NCBI GenBank assembly: GCA_031271975.1
Contig: JAISUR010000043.1
Coordinates: 1-61,506, forward strand
Length of the DNA stretch: 61,506 nucleotides
From: Propionibacteriaceae bacterium
Lineage (GTDB): Bacteria > Actinomycetota > Actinomycetes > Propionibacteriales > Propionibacteriaceae
Reading direction: 5' to 3'
Numbering within the stretch: position 1 is the first letter of the stretch; the number at the start of each line of letters is the position of its first letter. The translations under genes were made by a program, and so were the position numbers. The notes under the pieces were generated by a model. That model had not been told where the DNA came from. It saw only the letters and a program-made list of their open reading frames with translations, and did not search any database. Of this stretch, positions 51,105 to 57,958 are shown piece by piece.

Positions 51105-51638
51105 ATGCTTCCATCCGAGGCGGAGGATCGAAGTTGGGTTTGCCCGGCCTGCCAGGAAGGACATGTCCGGGTACCCGAACTACTCGGCCCACGAGCGCCT
51201 GACGCCTGGCTCGCCGCAACTGAAGGCGAGCGGCTTGAGGCTGAACTGACGCAGGACATTTGCATCCTGCCGTTTTCCGGCGACACCCGCTACTTCATCC
51301 GCGGCCACATCCAGCTGCCCGTCCACGACGAACAGCTCCCAGTGTTCATTTGGTCGGTTTGGGCCGAGGTGGACTTGGCCACTATGACCGAGATCGCTCG
51401 CTCTTGGACGCATCCGAACCGGGCGGCGATGCCCCACCTGCCAGGCAGGCTCGCCACCGAGCTGCCTTACGAGCAGGCCACCGGCAACCTGGAGATTTCG
51501 ATCATCACCCGCGATCTGGGCCAACCACCGCTGTTCGCGTTGCCCGCAGGCTCGCGCCACGTGCTGGCCACCGAGCAGGTCGACGGTGTGGATCTGGCCC
51601 GCGTGGCGCAATTGGCGCACCTCATGCAACGGGACTGA
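51105..51638 (+). CDS. DUF2199 domain protein
   Basis: This protein has 177 residues. It begins MLPSEAEDRSWVCPACQEGH, a CX2C...H zinc-knuckle-like start, then an LPFSGDTRYFIRGHIQLPVH core and RSWTHPNRAAMPHLPGRLATELP, all typical of DUF2199. The cytoplasmic role is unknown. The ATG at 51105 has GGGAG about 10 bases away. The preceding 131 bases after the hydrolase gene hold nothing recognisable. Confidence 0.82.
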   Translation: MLPSEAEDRSWVCPACQEGHVRVPELLGPRAPDAWLAATEGERLEAELTQDICILPFSGDTRYFIRGHIQLPVHDEQLPVFIWSVWAEVDLATMTEIARSWTHPNRAAMPHLPGRLATELPYEQATGNLEISIITRDLGQPPLFALPAGSRHVLATEQVDGVDLARVAQLAHLMQRD

Positions 51639-51652
51639 CTACAGTTGAGGGC

Positions 51653-52579
51653 ATGTCTATGCCTGCGGAACCCCCAGCCCAATACTGCTATCGCCATCCG
51701 CAGGTGGCCACATGGGTGCGCTGCCAGCGTTGTCAACGCCCGATTTGCCCGGCGTGCATGATCCAAGCCGCTGTCGGCTTCCAATGCCCCGAGTGTGTCT
51801 CCGCTGGGATGCGGCAAACCCGGCAGAACGTCGGCCCGTTCGGTGGCGCGCGGTCGAAAAACCCGCTCATGACGACGTACACCTTGATTGGCATCAACGT
51901 GTTGATCTGGGTGCCGGTGATGCTCAACGCGCTGAACGGCCGGCTGCTGCGCCTACTCGCCCTGACGCCCTACGGTGTTTGCGTCACCCAAGACGGCACC
52001 GGATGGTATCCCGGCGCCGGCCCGGCAGCTTGCTCGTCGTTGGCGGGCGGCATCTGGGATCCAGGTGTCGCCACGGGGGGCTTGTGGCAAGTGTTGACGA
52101 GCGCGTTCACCCACCAGGAGATCTACCACATCGGCTTCAACATGGTGGCGCTGTGGTTCCTCGGACCACAACTGGAGCGCGTGCTCGGCCGGGCCCGGTT
52201 CCTGGCGCTCTACCTGATTTCCGCGCTGGGCGGATCAGCGGCCGTGATGTGGTTCTCTGAGGCCAACGGCATGACACTGGGGGCGTCGGGGGCCGTCTAC
52301 GGCATGATCGGGGCCCTTGCGATCCTCGCCTGGCGGGCCCACGGCGACGTGCGGGGAGTGCTCACCTGGCTGGGCTTGAACCTGGTGTTCAGCTTCGTGA
52401 TGGCCAGCTCGGTCTCCTGGCAAGGCCATATCGGCGGACTGGTGGCCGGGCTCGTGGTCACTGCCGTGGTCGTGTTCGCGCCCAGGCAGAACCGGGCAAC
52501 TGCGCAGTGGGTTGGCCTGGGAATCTGGACCGCGCTGCTGATCGCCCTTATCGTGTTGCGCTGCGTGCTGCTGGCCTAG
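51653..52579 (+). CDS. Rhomboid-family intramembrane serine protease with N-terminal zinc-binding segment
   Basis: This protein has 308 residues. The N-terminal 55 residues carry a B-box-like pattern (YCYRHP, WVRCQRCQRPICPACM, FQCPECV). Six or seven transmembrane helices follow. The catalytic serine is in GASGAVYGM and the histidine in WQGHIGGLVAG, the usual dyad. HQEIYHIGFNMVALWFLGP is the conserved helix 2 region. The layout is standard for actinomycete rhomboids. The substrate is unknown. Confidence 0.93.
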   Translation: MSMPAEPPAQYCYRHPQVATWVRCQRCQRPICPACMIQAAVGFQCPECVSAGMRQTRQNVGPFGGARSKNPLMTTYTLIGINVLIWVPVMLNALNGRLLRLLALTPYGVCVTQDGTGWYPGAGPAACSSLAGGIWDPGVATGGLWQVLTSAFTHQEIYHIGFNMVALWFLGPQLERVLGRARFLALYLISALGGSAAVMWFSEANGMTLGASGAVYGMIGALAILAWRAHGDVRGVLTWLGLNLVFSFVMASSVSWQGHIGGLVAGLVVTAVVVFAPRQNRATAQWVGLGIWTALLIALIVLRCVLLA

Positions 52580-52592
52580 CCCAGCCGAACCG

Positions 52593-53669
52593 CTAGAAGC
52601 GCCCGCGCACGTAGCTGGGCGAATACGGCAACTGCTGGTAGTCGATGCCCAACTCGTGGCCGGCGCGCACTGGCCATCCCGGGTCGCGCAAGGCCGCGCG
52701 GCCGATCGACACCGCCGCGATGACGCCGTCGTCCAAGATCTCCTGCGCCTGGGGGCCATCGAGGATCTGGCCCACCGCCGAGACCGGGACGCCGCCCTTG
52801 GCCACCTCGCGCGCCAAAGGCACCTGATAACCCGGGTACGACGGGATCTTGGTGATGATGTTCCCACCGGAGGACACGTCGATCATGTCCACGCCGAGCC
52901 CGCCGAGCAGCTTGGCCAACTCGATCGAATCTTCCGCGCTCCAGCCGTCGTCCACCCATTCGGAGGCAGAAATCCGCACCATGAGCGGCTTGCTGTCCGG
53001 CCAGACTTCGCGCACAGCGGCAACCGTCTCCAACAGCAGACGCGTCCGGCCCGCAAAATCGCCGCCGTATTCGTCGGTGCGCTTGTTGCACAGCGGGGAG
53101 AGGAATTGGAACAGCAGGTAGCCGTGGGCGGCGTGCAATTGAATGGTGTCCAACCCGGCGTGGTCTGCGCGCACGGCGGCGTCCACAAAGGCCTGCTTGA
53201 TCGCGGCGATGTCGGCCAAGGTAGCCACCCGCGGCGCGGCCAAACCCGGGAACGCCTCGTCCGTCGGCCCGACGGTCTCCCAACCGCCCTCCGCAAGCGG
53301 CACCGAGCCGCTCGGCTGGCCAGGCAGATCGCGGTAGACCGAGCCCTTGCGCCCAGAATGCTGCAACTGGATGCCGAAAGCCGCCCCCTGCGAATGCGCA
53401 AAGCGTGCGATGCGCGCCCAAGCCTCCGCCTGGGCGTCATTCCAGAAACCCGTGCACCCCGGCGTTATGCGCCCCTCGGGCAAGACCCCGGCCGCCTCGG
53501 CGATGATAAGGCCAAATCCGCCAGCGGCCCGGGCACCATAGTGGACCAGATGCCAATCCGTGGGCACGCCATCGCCAGCTTCAACCTGGTAGGTGCACAT
53601 CGGCGGCAAGAAAACTCGGTTGCGAACAGTGAGCCCGCGCAAAGTGAGGGGATCAAACAGCGACGTCAT
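52593..53669 (-). CDS. NADH:flavin oxidoreductase, Old Yellow Enzyme (YqjM-like)
   Basis: This 358-residue FMN-dependent TIM-barrel ene-reductase starts MTSLFDPLTLRGLTVRNRVF. Cys25 in PPMCTYQ is the redox-tuning cysteine of the YqjM class. QLHAAHGYLLFQFLSP supplies substrate-binding residues, and VSAVGQILDGPQAQEIL the phosphate-binding loop. It reduces activated C=C bonds. The natural substrate is unknown. The start at 53669 is set by homology since no clear ribosome binding site is seen. Confidence 0.93.
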   Translation of the reverse strand: MTSLFDPLTLRGLTVRNRVFLPPMCTYQVEAGDGVPTDWHLVHYGARAAGGFGLIIAEAAGVLPEGRITPGCTGFWNDAQAEAWARIARFAHSQGAAFGIQLQHSGRKGSVYRDLPGQPSGSVPLAEGGWETVGPTDEAFPGLAAPRVATLADIAAIKQAFVDAAVRADHAGLDTIQLHAAHGYLLFQFLSPLCNKRTDEYGGDFAGRTRLLLETVAAVREVWPDSKPLMVRISASEWVDDGWSAEDSIELAKLLGGLGVDMIDVSSGGNIITKIPSYPGYQVPLAREVAKGGVPVSAVGQILDGPQAQEILDDGVIAAVSIGRAALRDPGWPVRAGHELGIDYQQLPYSPSYVRGRF

Positions 53670-53679
53670 GGTGATTAGC

Positions 53680-54777
53680 CTAGCCGTTGCCGCCAGCCTC
53701 CTCCTGGTGCGTCTTACCGCTGGTATCGAGGGCCGGACGCGGCAACGGAGTGGGTTCGGAGTAATAATCACTTTCGTACAACGAGTCCACCATGGCATCG
53801 GCGAACCAAGCTGCACCCAGGCTGAAGACCGTGCATGTCACAAACCCGATGACCGCTCCGGCGGCAGTGCCCGCAACCGGAATGAATGACCCTATTCCAG
53901 CGCCCGTGAGGGCACCTGCGGCGAGCGCTGCTGCGCCTGAAGTCACCGCCTGCTCCCTTGACTCCCCATTCCGCCGATCCATGTACACGCTGAGTCCAAA
54001 AAAGACGACGCTAAGGCCCTTGCCTGCGACAGAGGCCCCCTTCCAGACTTTGACTCGATCACGTCTGTATCCAGCCTTGTCCAGCAGATTCATGCGATTG
54101 ACGGGGCTGCCCTTTCTGGCAGCGTGCCGCGTGTCTCGGTCGGCCGCCCGCTCAGCAAACTTCACATACGCGCCAGCGGCGTCCGTCGATTCATCTACCA
54201 GATCGATGTAGTACGGGATGAAAAGCGACAGAGCAGACTCCGTAAAGGCCTGCAATTGTCTTGTCTCTTCGTTGAGGGTAGTGACCGCAACCGTCCATGC
54301 CTTATTTGCGGCTTCAAACTGAGCCCATTGCTGAATATTCAACTGGTACTTGCGGTAAGCGCGGTCATATTCCGTAATGAACTGGGCGGCCAAGGCTGGG
54401 TCTGGTTCCGCCATCTTTTCGCTGGGGCTGTAGATGATAGTCCCCGAAACCACCAACCCCACCTCTTGGGACTCAATGCGGATCTTCTCGGCGCAGGCGA
54501 CGGCATCTGCAACCACTTCGGCATAGCGCCGAATCACCGCAGCAGTATCCTCGCCAGCCCTGCGCAACTCGTCCGCCCACGTCAGCACCTGGGGAATCCA
54601 AGACCGAAAGGCCTCGCCCGAATCGCCCTGCCAGATGTCGTTGCTGTACAAGGCTCGATTGCCCACAGATTGGGCTAATTGGGCGCACTTGCCGATGGTA
54701 TTGAGGGCATAACCCGCAGCCGCCAGCAAGTCATCAGCGGAGGCATCCACCCGAGTGTCAAAGGAGTAGTCGCTCAT
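53680..54777 (-). CDS. WXG-like protein with C-terminal glycine zippers (module B large protein)
   Basis: This protein has 365 residues. N-terminal residues 1-105 form two helices around NDIWQGDSGEAFRSWIP, which recalls the WXG turn of type VII secretion substrates. A helical middle (about 110-250) is rich in Lys/Gln/Tyr. Then comes a glycine-rich hydrophobic part (about 265-345) with GTAAGAVIG (GxxxGxxxG) and ALTGAGIG, which could insert in membranes. The paralogue at 55937-57079 shares the order and many residues. The start overlaps the stop of its small partner (TGATG). No ESX machinery or evident immunity gene lies in the window. Secretion is inferred. Confidence 0.65.
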   Translation of the reverse strand: MSDYSFDTRVDASADDLLAAAGYALNTIGKCAQLAQSVGNRALYSNDIWQGDSGEAFRSWIPQVLTWADELRRAGEDTAAVIRRYAEVVADAVACAEKIRIESQEVGLVVSGTIIYSPSEKMAEPDPALAAQFITEYDRAYRKYQLNIQQWAQFEAANKAWTVAVTTLNEETRQLQAFTESALSLFIPYYIDLVDESTDAAGAYVKFAERAADRDTRHAARKGSPVNRMNLLDKAGYRRDRVKVWKGASVAGKGLSVVFFGLSVYMDRRNGESREQAVTSGAAALAAGALTGAGIGSFIPVAGTAAGAVIGFVTCTVFSLGAAWFADAMVDSLYESDYYSEPTPLPRPALDTSGKTHQEEAGGNG

Positions 54778-55181
54778 CAGTCGATCATCCCCAGCCAAGG
54801 CTCAAACCCGGCGCCGACCGAATCGGGAGACCAGCCGTCCTGTCCATAGTCCATGATCGTCGAGTATGGCAGTTCCATGACAGGCGGTGGCCCAGGCTCA
54901 AACAGTTCGTCGAGGTCGTCCGCATCTGCGGCGATTTCCTCATCAGTGCCGGTGAGATACTCATATGCCTGCTTGGCTCCAGCGCCCAGCCCCGCGAGCA
55001 AGGTGGCCAAATTGTCTGCCTGCTCCTTCAGCAGATTGATGTACTCCATGGCTGCCTGGCTCCCGTAATCGGCACCAGATGTGGAGACGTCCACTTCGAC
55101 AAGATCGATGATCTGGTCGGCCACCTCGATCATTCGGTCGCCGAGGATGCTGATCTCCTCTTCGGCGTACAAATCTGCCAC
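54777..55181 (-). CDS. Small acidic helical partner protein (module B)
   Basis: This protein has 134 residues; the GTG at 55181 follows AAGGAGTAGGGCA. It begins VADLYAEEEISILGDRM; residues 1-75 make a helical pair (MIEVADQIIDLVEVDV then an Asn/Leu/Ala helix ending GAGAKQAYEYL), and the remainder is acidic and Pro-rich. It is clearly homologous to the protein at 57079-57489 (VDDLYVEEEIDALGDRLVEV). Size and position before a WXG-like gene suggest an EsxA-like or LXG-partner chaperone. The family name is unknown to me. Confidence 0.65.
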   Translation of the reverse strand: MADLYAEEEISILGDRMIEVADQIIDLVEVDVSTSGADYGSQAAMEYINLLKEQADNLATLLAGLGAGAKQAYEYLTGTDEEIAADADDLDELFEPGPPPVMELPYSTIMDYGQDGWSPDSVGAGFEPWLGMID

Positions 55182-55276
55182 TGCCCTACTCCTTGGTTTG
55201 GGGTTTCTGATACTCAGGCTAGCCGCTGACATGACATCCCGCGATGGGAACTGGGTCCCATGTGGGTCAGCGGGCT

Positions 55277-55323
55277 GGCCGGACTTTGTCCGGAGATGCT
55301 GAAACGAGTTCAGCATGACGGGG
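55277..55323. repeat. Dispersed repeat variant
   Basis: The sequence ccggactttgtccgg then the hairpin atgctgaaacgagttcagcat followed by gacggggg. It separates module B from the GNAT gene. Confidence 0.65.
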
Positions 55324-55346
55324 GAGGCCCACGGTAATCGTTGGAC

Positions 55347-55847
55347 TCACAAGCCTGCCGCGGCCGCTATCAGCTTCATTGGGAGGAAGAGATTGTTGGC
55401 GTCCAGGGAATCGCGGAAGCCGAATCTGCGGTAGAAGGCTGCGGCTGTGTCGTCAATCGCATGTACCAGGACGGCCTGGGCTCCGATTGTTGCGGAGACT
55501 CCGACGATGCGTCGGAGGGCGTCTTGTAGCATAGCTTGGCCCAAGCCTTGCCCCTGGTGTTCTTGGGCTACCGCCAACCTGCCCAGCAGGATCACCGTGA
55601 TCGGGTCGGGCGAGTTGCGGCGCCGCCAGCCAGGGGCAGTTGCCAGAGCAACGCTTGACGCGGCGAGCGAATAGAACCCGACCACCGCGTCGTCCTGGTC
55701 CACCACCACGAATGTGCGCGAAGCCGCTCGCTGTTCGTTCTTCAGGGCCCGCAGGCGCAGCCAGTCATCCAACGCCGACCGACCAGAGGTAAACGCAGAT
55801 GTGTCGTGGCCCGCGCTGATCGGCACAGGGCGGGCGAACCTCGTCAT
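55347..55847 (-). CDS. GNAT acetyltransferase toxin (TacT-like)
   Basis: This protein has 166 residues. DTSAFTSGRSALDDWLRLRA, then the ALKNEQRAASRTFVVVDQDD strand and the acetyl-CoA loop AVAQEHQGQGLGQAMLQDAL with AAAFYRRFGF are the hallmarks of TacT/AtaT-type toxins that acetylate aminoacyl-tRNA. The ATG overlaps the stop of a remnant of its antitoxin (ATGA). With the antitoxin destroyed, an active toxin would be dangerous, so it may be weak, silent or controlled in trans. It is full length by eye. Confidence 0.85.
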   Translation of the reverse strand: MTRFARPVPISAGHDTSAFTSGRSALDDWLRLRALKNEQRAASRTFVVVDQDDAVVGFYSLAASSVALATAPGWRRRNSPDPITVILLGRLAVAQEHQGQGLGQAMLQDALRRIVGVSATIGAQAVLVHAIDDTAAAFYRRFGFRDSLDANNLFLPMKLIAAAAGL

Positions 55848-55918
55848 TCGTCGAAGACAGTGCGCGCGGACATGAGTTCTGCCAGCTCGGGCACGGGCCT
55901 GGCCGGCTCGCTCAGGAT
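55844..55918 (-). pseudogene. C-terminal remnant of an RHH (DUF1778/TacA-like) antitoxin
   Basis: In the frame directly overlapping the GNAT start, 24 codons (ILSEPARPVPELAELMSART, then VFDE and a stop) read like the toxin-neutralising tail of DUF1778 antitoxins. A stop lies immediately upstream of this segment and the DNA-binding ribbon-helix-helix part is missing. The break falls 18 bases from the stop of the module A large gene, suggesting that insertion of that module removed the rest. Confidence 0.6.
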
Positions 55919-55936
55919 TCAAGGCAATCGCGGAGC

Positions 55937-57079
55937 TTACGCCCGACCACGCGGATCGCGCGGGTTATAGCTGGGGACAGTCTCCGGATGAGGTTTCGCG
56001 CGGGGGTTCGTGCTCGTGTAGGCGAGGATCGGATCTGCGGCCTTGTAGTAGGGCTCCTCTGCCCAGAAGGAATCCACCCAGTTGCCCACGGCCTGGCCGG
56101 TGAAGAACGAGAGGATCGTGCCGGTGACCACGCCTATGGCAGCCCCCACGAGCGTGCCGGCACCAGGGACAACCGAGCCCCACATGGCGCCGTAGGCCGC
56201 TCCCGTCGCGGCACCGGCGGCCAGTGCGGAAAGGTTGGAAACCCAGGCTTGGGTGACCGATTCGCCCGCCTTGATGTCGTTGTAAACGTCTGCCCCGAGG
56301 AAGACGATTCCCGCGAGCGTCGAACCGGCTTTGACGCCCTTGGACAGTTTCACCTTCCGCCGCTTCGCCGCCGCCTGTTCCTGCAGGGCCATCCGGTTCC
56401 GGGGGCTCTTGGCCCTGCGCGCCTTCTTGTCCAAAGACTTAGCCCCGTAGCCTTGTTTCGCGTAGAGTTCATAAACCTCGCTGGTGGCATCGAGTAGATC
56501 TGAGCACCATGGAATGACTAAGGACGTCGCAGACTCCTGAAACGCTCTGAGGACAGCGGCGGCCCCGTTCATACCCTCCACGCAGATGGCCCAGGCTTCC
56601 TTGGCCGCTCGATACTGCAACCATTGGCGGTTGTTGATCTGGTAATCCCGATAGGCGTTGTCATAGTCGGCCCGCGTCGAGGCGGGAGCTGACACTTCTT
56701 TGTCAGGGCTGAAAACGACGGTGCCAGACACCGTCATGCCTGCCTGTCGGCATTCCTCACGGATCGACTCCGCGCACGCCTCGCCATCAGCCACCGCCGC
56801 GGCGTACTTGCGAATCTCGCGAGCCAAGTCAGTCGCGCACTGGCGCAACTCTTCCGCCCAAATCAGCATTTGCGGCATCCAGGACCGGAACACCTCGCCG
56901 GATTCGCCCTTCCAGATGGTCTCGCTATAGGACGCCCGCTGGCATACAGACTTGGCCCACTTCACGCACTGCCCAGCGATCTGGTCTTCAAGGTAGTGGG
57001 CTGACTGATGCAACTCGGCCGCCGAAGCGCCGATCTTGGTATCGAAGCTGTAGCCGCCGTCCGGAATGTAAAGCGCCAT
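55937..57079 (-). CDS. WXG-like protein with C-terminal glycine zippers (module A large protein)
   Basis: This protein has 380 residues. The N-terminal domain holds SETIWKGESGEVFRSWMPQ and the middle has MTVSGTVVFSPDKE, both matching module B (NDIWQGDSGEAFRSW and VSGTIIYSPSEK). The hydrophobic region (about 270-350) has GAATGAAYGAMWG and GTLVGAAIGVVTG, classical stacked glycine zippers seen in membrane-permeabilising effectors. It ends in a proline-rich tail after a DSFWAEEPYY segment. Its start at 57079 overlaps the small partner's stop. The toxin role is inference; downstream there is only the broken antitoxin and GNAT gene. Confidence 0.65.
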   Translation of the reverse strand: MALYIPDGGYSFDTKIGASAAELHQSAHYLEDQIAGQCVKWAKSVCQRASYSETIWKGESGEVFRSWMPQMLIWAEELRQCATDLAREIRKYAAAVADGEACAESIREECRQAGMTVSGTVVFSPDKEVSAPASTRADYDNAYRDYQINNRQWLQYRAAKEAWAICVEGMNGAAAVLRAFQESATSLVIPWCSDLLDATSEVYELYAKQGYGAKSLDKKARRAKSPRNRMALQEQAAAKRRKVKLSKGVKAGSTLAGIVFLGADVYNDIKAGESVTQAWVSNLSALAAGAATGAAYGAMWGSVVPGAGTLVGAAIGVVTGTILSFFTGQAVGNWVDSFWAEEPYYKAADPILAYTSTNPRAKPHPETVPSYNPRDPRGRA

Positions 57080-57489
57080 CAGCCCGTACCACCTTGGCGA
57101 GCGCTTGGAGAACGCGGATTCGTCGACGACGGCGTGGGCGCGTTGTCGTCCGCATCCAGCCACGTGGCGCGAGGAGAATGCCGAGCGGGCTCCGGCTCCA
57201 CGTATGGGAAGAGGTCATCCAACTGTTCCATGGCAGCGGCAGCATCCGAATCGGCAAGGCTGAGCAGATCGTACGCAGCTTTCGCGCCGTAGCCCAGCCC
57301 GCCCAGCAAAGAGGCAAGCGCAGCCGTGGCCTCCTGCACGAAGTCGACGAACTCAGCCGCATATTGGCTGCCGTCATCCTCGCCTGTCATCGGCAGCGAA
57401 GTGTCCGCGACAGCCCAGATGTCCTCGGCGACTTCGACCAAGCGATCGCCGAGAGCGTCTATCTCCTCTTCGACGTACAGATCATCCAC
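57079..57489 (-). CDS. Small acidic helical partner protein (module A)
   Basis: This protein has 136 residues and starts with a GTG at 57489 (VDDLYVEEEIDALGDRLVEV). It shares its first 75 residues with the module B protein: a helical pair with conserved DLY.EEEI and GLG.GAK.AYD/E segments. The C terminus is acidic, then Ser/Pro rich. The ribosome binding site is weak. The upstream gap leads to the tRNA-Ser duplication, so this gene is the first of a possibly imported block. Confidence 0.62.
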   Translation of the reverse strand: MDDLYVEEEIDALGDRLVEVAEDIWAVADTSLPMTGEDDGSQYAAEFVDFVQEATAALASLLGGLGYGAKAAYDLLSLADSDAAAAMEQLDDLFPYVEPEPARHSPRATWLDADDNAPTPSSTNPRSPSARQGGTG

Positions 57490-57600
57490 ATCTGCAAGGG
57501 TACTACCCCCTGACTAGGGTTTTGATTGCAGGTGACGCAACCAGGCAAGCCTGACTGCGTCATTTGGCGGAGGTGGTGGGATTTGACGTGTCTCCCCTGC

Positions 57601-57716
57601 GGGAAGCCACCGTCCTTGGCTTCCCTTTGGTCAGCCCGCGGACCTTGCGAGTGCTCGGAAGCCCATCGGGGCTTCCTCTCGAAAACTCGCAAGCCCTCCC
57701 GGGTTCAAATCCCACG
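57601..57716. other. Structured insert between the tRNA 3'-end duplicates
   Basis: It contains a perfect 9-base hairpin gggaagcca/tggcttccc (57601-57625). A two-tier stem follows, cttgcgagt/actcgcaag (57644-57652, 57685-57693) enclosing ggaagccc/gggcttcc (57657-57664, 57669-57676). An inverted copy of the serine tRNA T arm lies at about 57697-57715. No coding frame is credible. It could be an RNA gene, a decayed tRNA cluster or the core of a small insertion. Confidence 0.5.
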
Positions 57717-57729
57717 GTGACAATCAAAT

Positions 57730-57757
57730 GACGCAGCCAGGCAAGCCTGACTGCGTC
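57730..57757 (-). terminator. Hairpin terminator of tRNA-Ser(GCT)
   Basis: The sequence gacgcagccaggc pairs with gcctgactgcgtc with one mismatch and two unpaired bases, directly after the tRNA CCA end. It shares its core with the terminator after tRNA-Ser(CGA) at 20214. Confidence 0.8.
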
Positions 57758-57760
57758 ATT

Positions 57761-57854
57761 TGGCGGAGGTGGTGGGATTTGAACCCACGAGAGGGTTGAA
57801 GCCCTCAACCCGCTTAGCAGGCGGGCGCCATAGACCTAACTAGGCGACACCTCC
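57761..57854 (-). tRNA. tRNA-Ser(GCT)
   Basis: A 94-base type II tRNA with encoded CCA. Acceptor ggaggtg pairs with cacctcc. The anticodon loop ctgctaa gives GCT (complement of 57816-57818). The long variable arm ttgagggcttcaaccctct and T arm gtgggttcaaatcccac are intact. It reads AGC/AGU serine codons. The remaining 104 bases to the next gene hold a dispersed-repeat-like agaatgacgggcccgc end and no gene. Confidence 0.96.
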
Positions 57855-57958
57855 TTGGCCGGCGTTCAGCCTACCACCCAGGCAGCTTCCCCGGTACGCG
57901 GGCCTCCCAAACCACGGCTACACCAGCCAGGCCAGAATGACGGGCCCGCGAAGGCGGG

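Larger units (their letters stand above)
57533..57782. repeat. 54-base direct repeat of tRNA-Ser(GCT) 3' end plus terminator
   Basis: Copies at 57533-57586 and 57729-57782 differ at one base. Each comprises a terminator hairpin and the last part of the tRNA gene up to the T loop (complement of ttcaaatcccaccacctcc and CCA). The copy at 57729 belongs to the intact tRNA; the other is detached. Such duplications arise when an element integrates in a tRNA gene. Confidence 0.85.

Noticed and set aside
53680-57489. A complete type VII secretion locus
   Set aside because: Only WXG-like and partner proteins are present; no EccB/C/D/E, EspG or mycosin-like gene is in the window.
57560-57808. Small protein-coding frames over the tRNA-Ser(GCT) duplication
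   Set aside because: The translations (SWVQIPPPPPN type) are the well-known artefact of reading through tRNA 3' ends; RNA genes explain the sequence.
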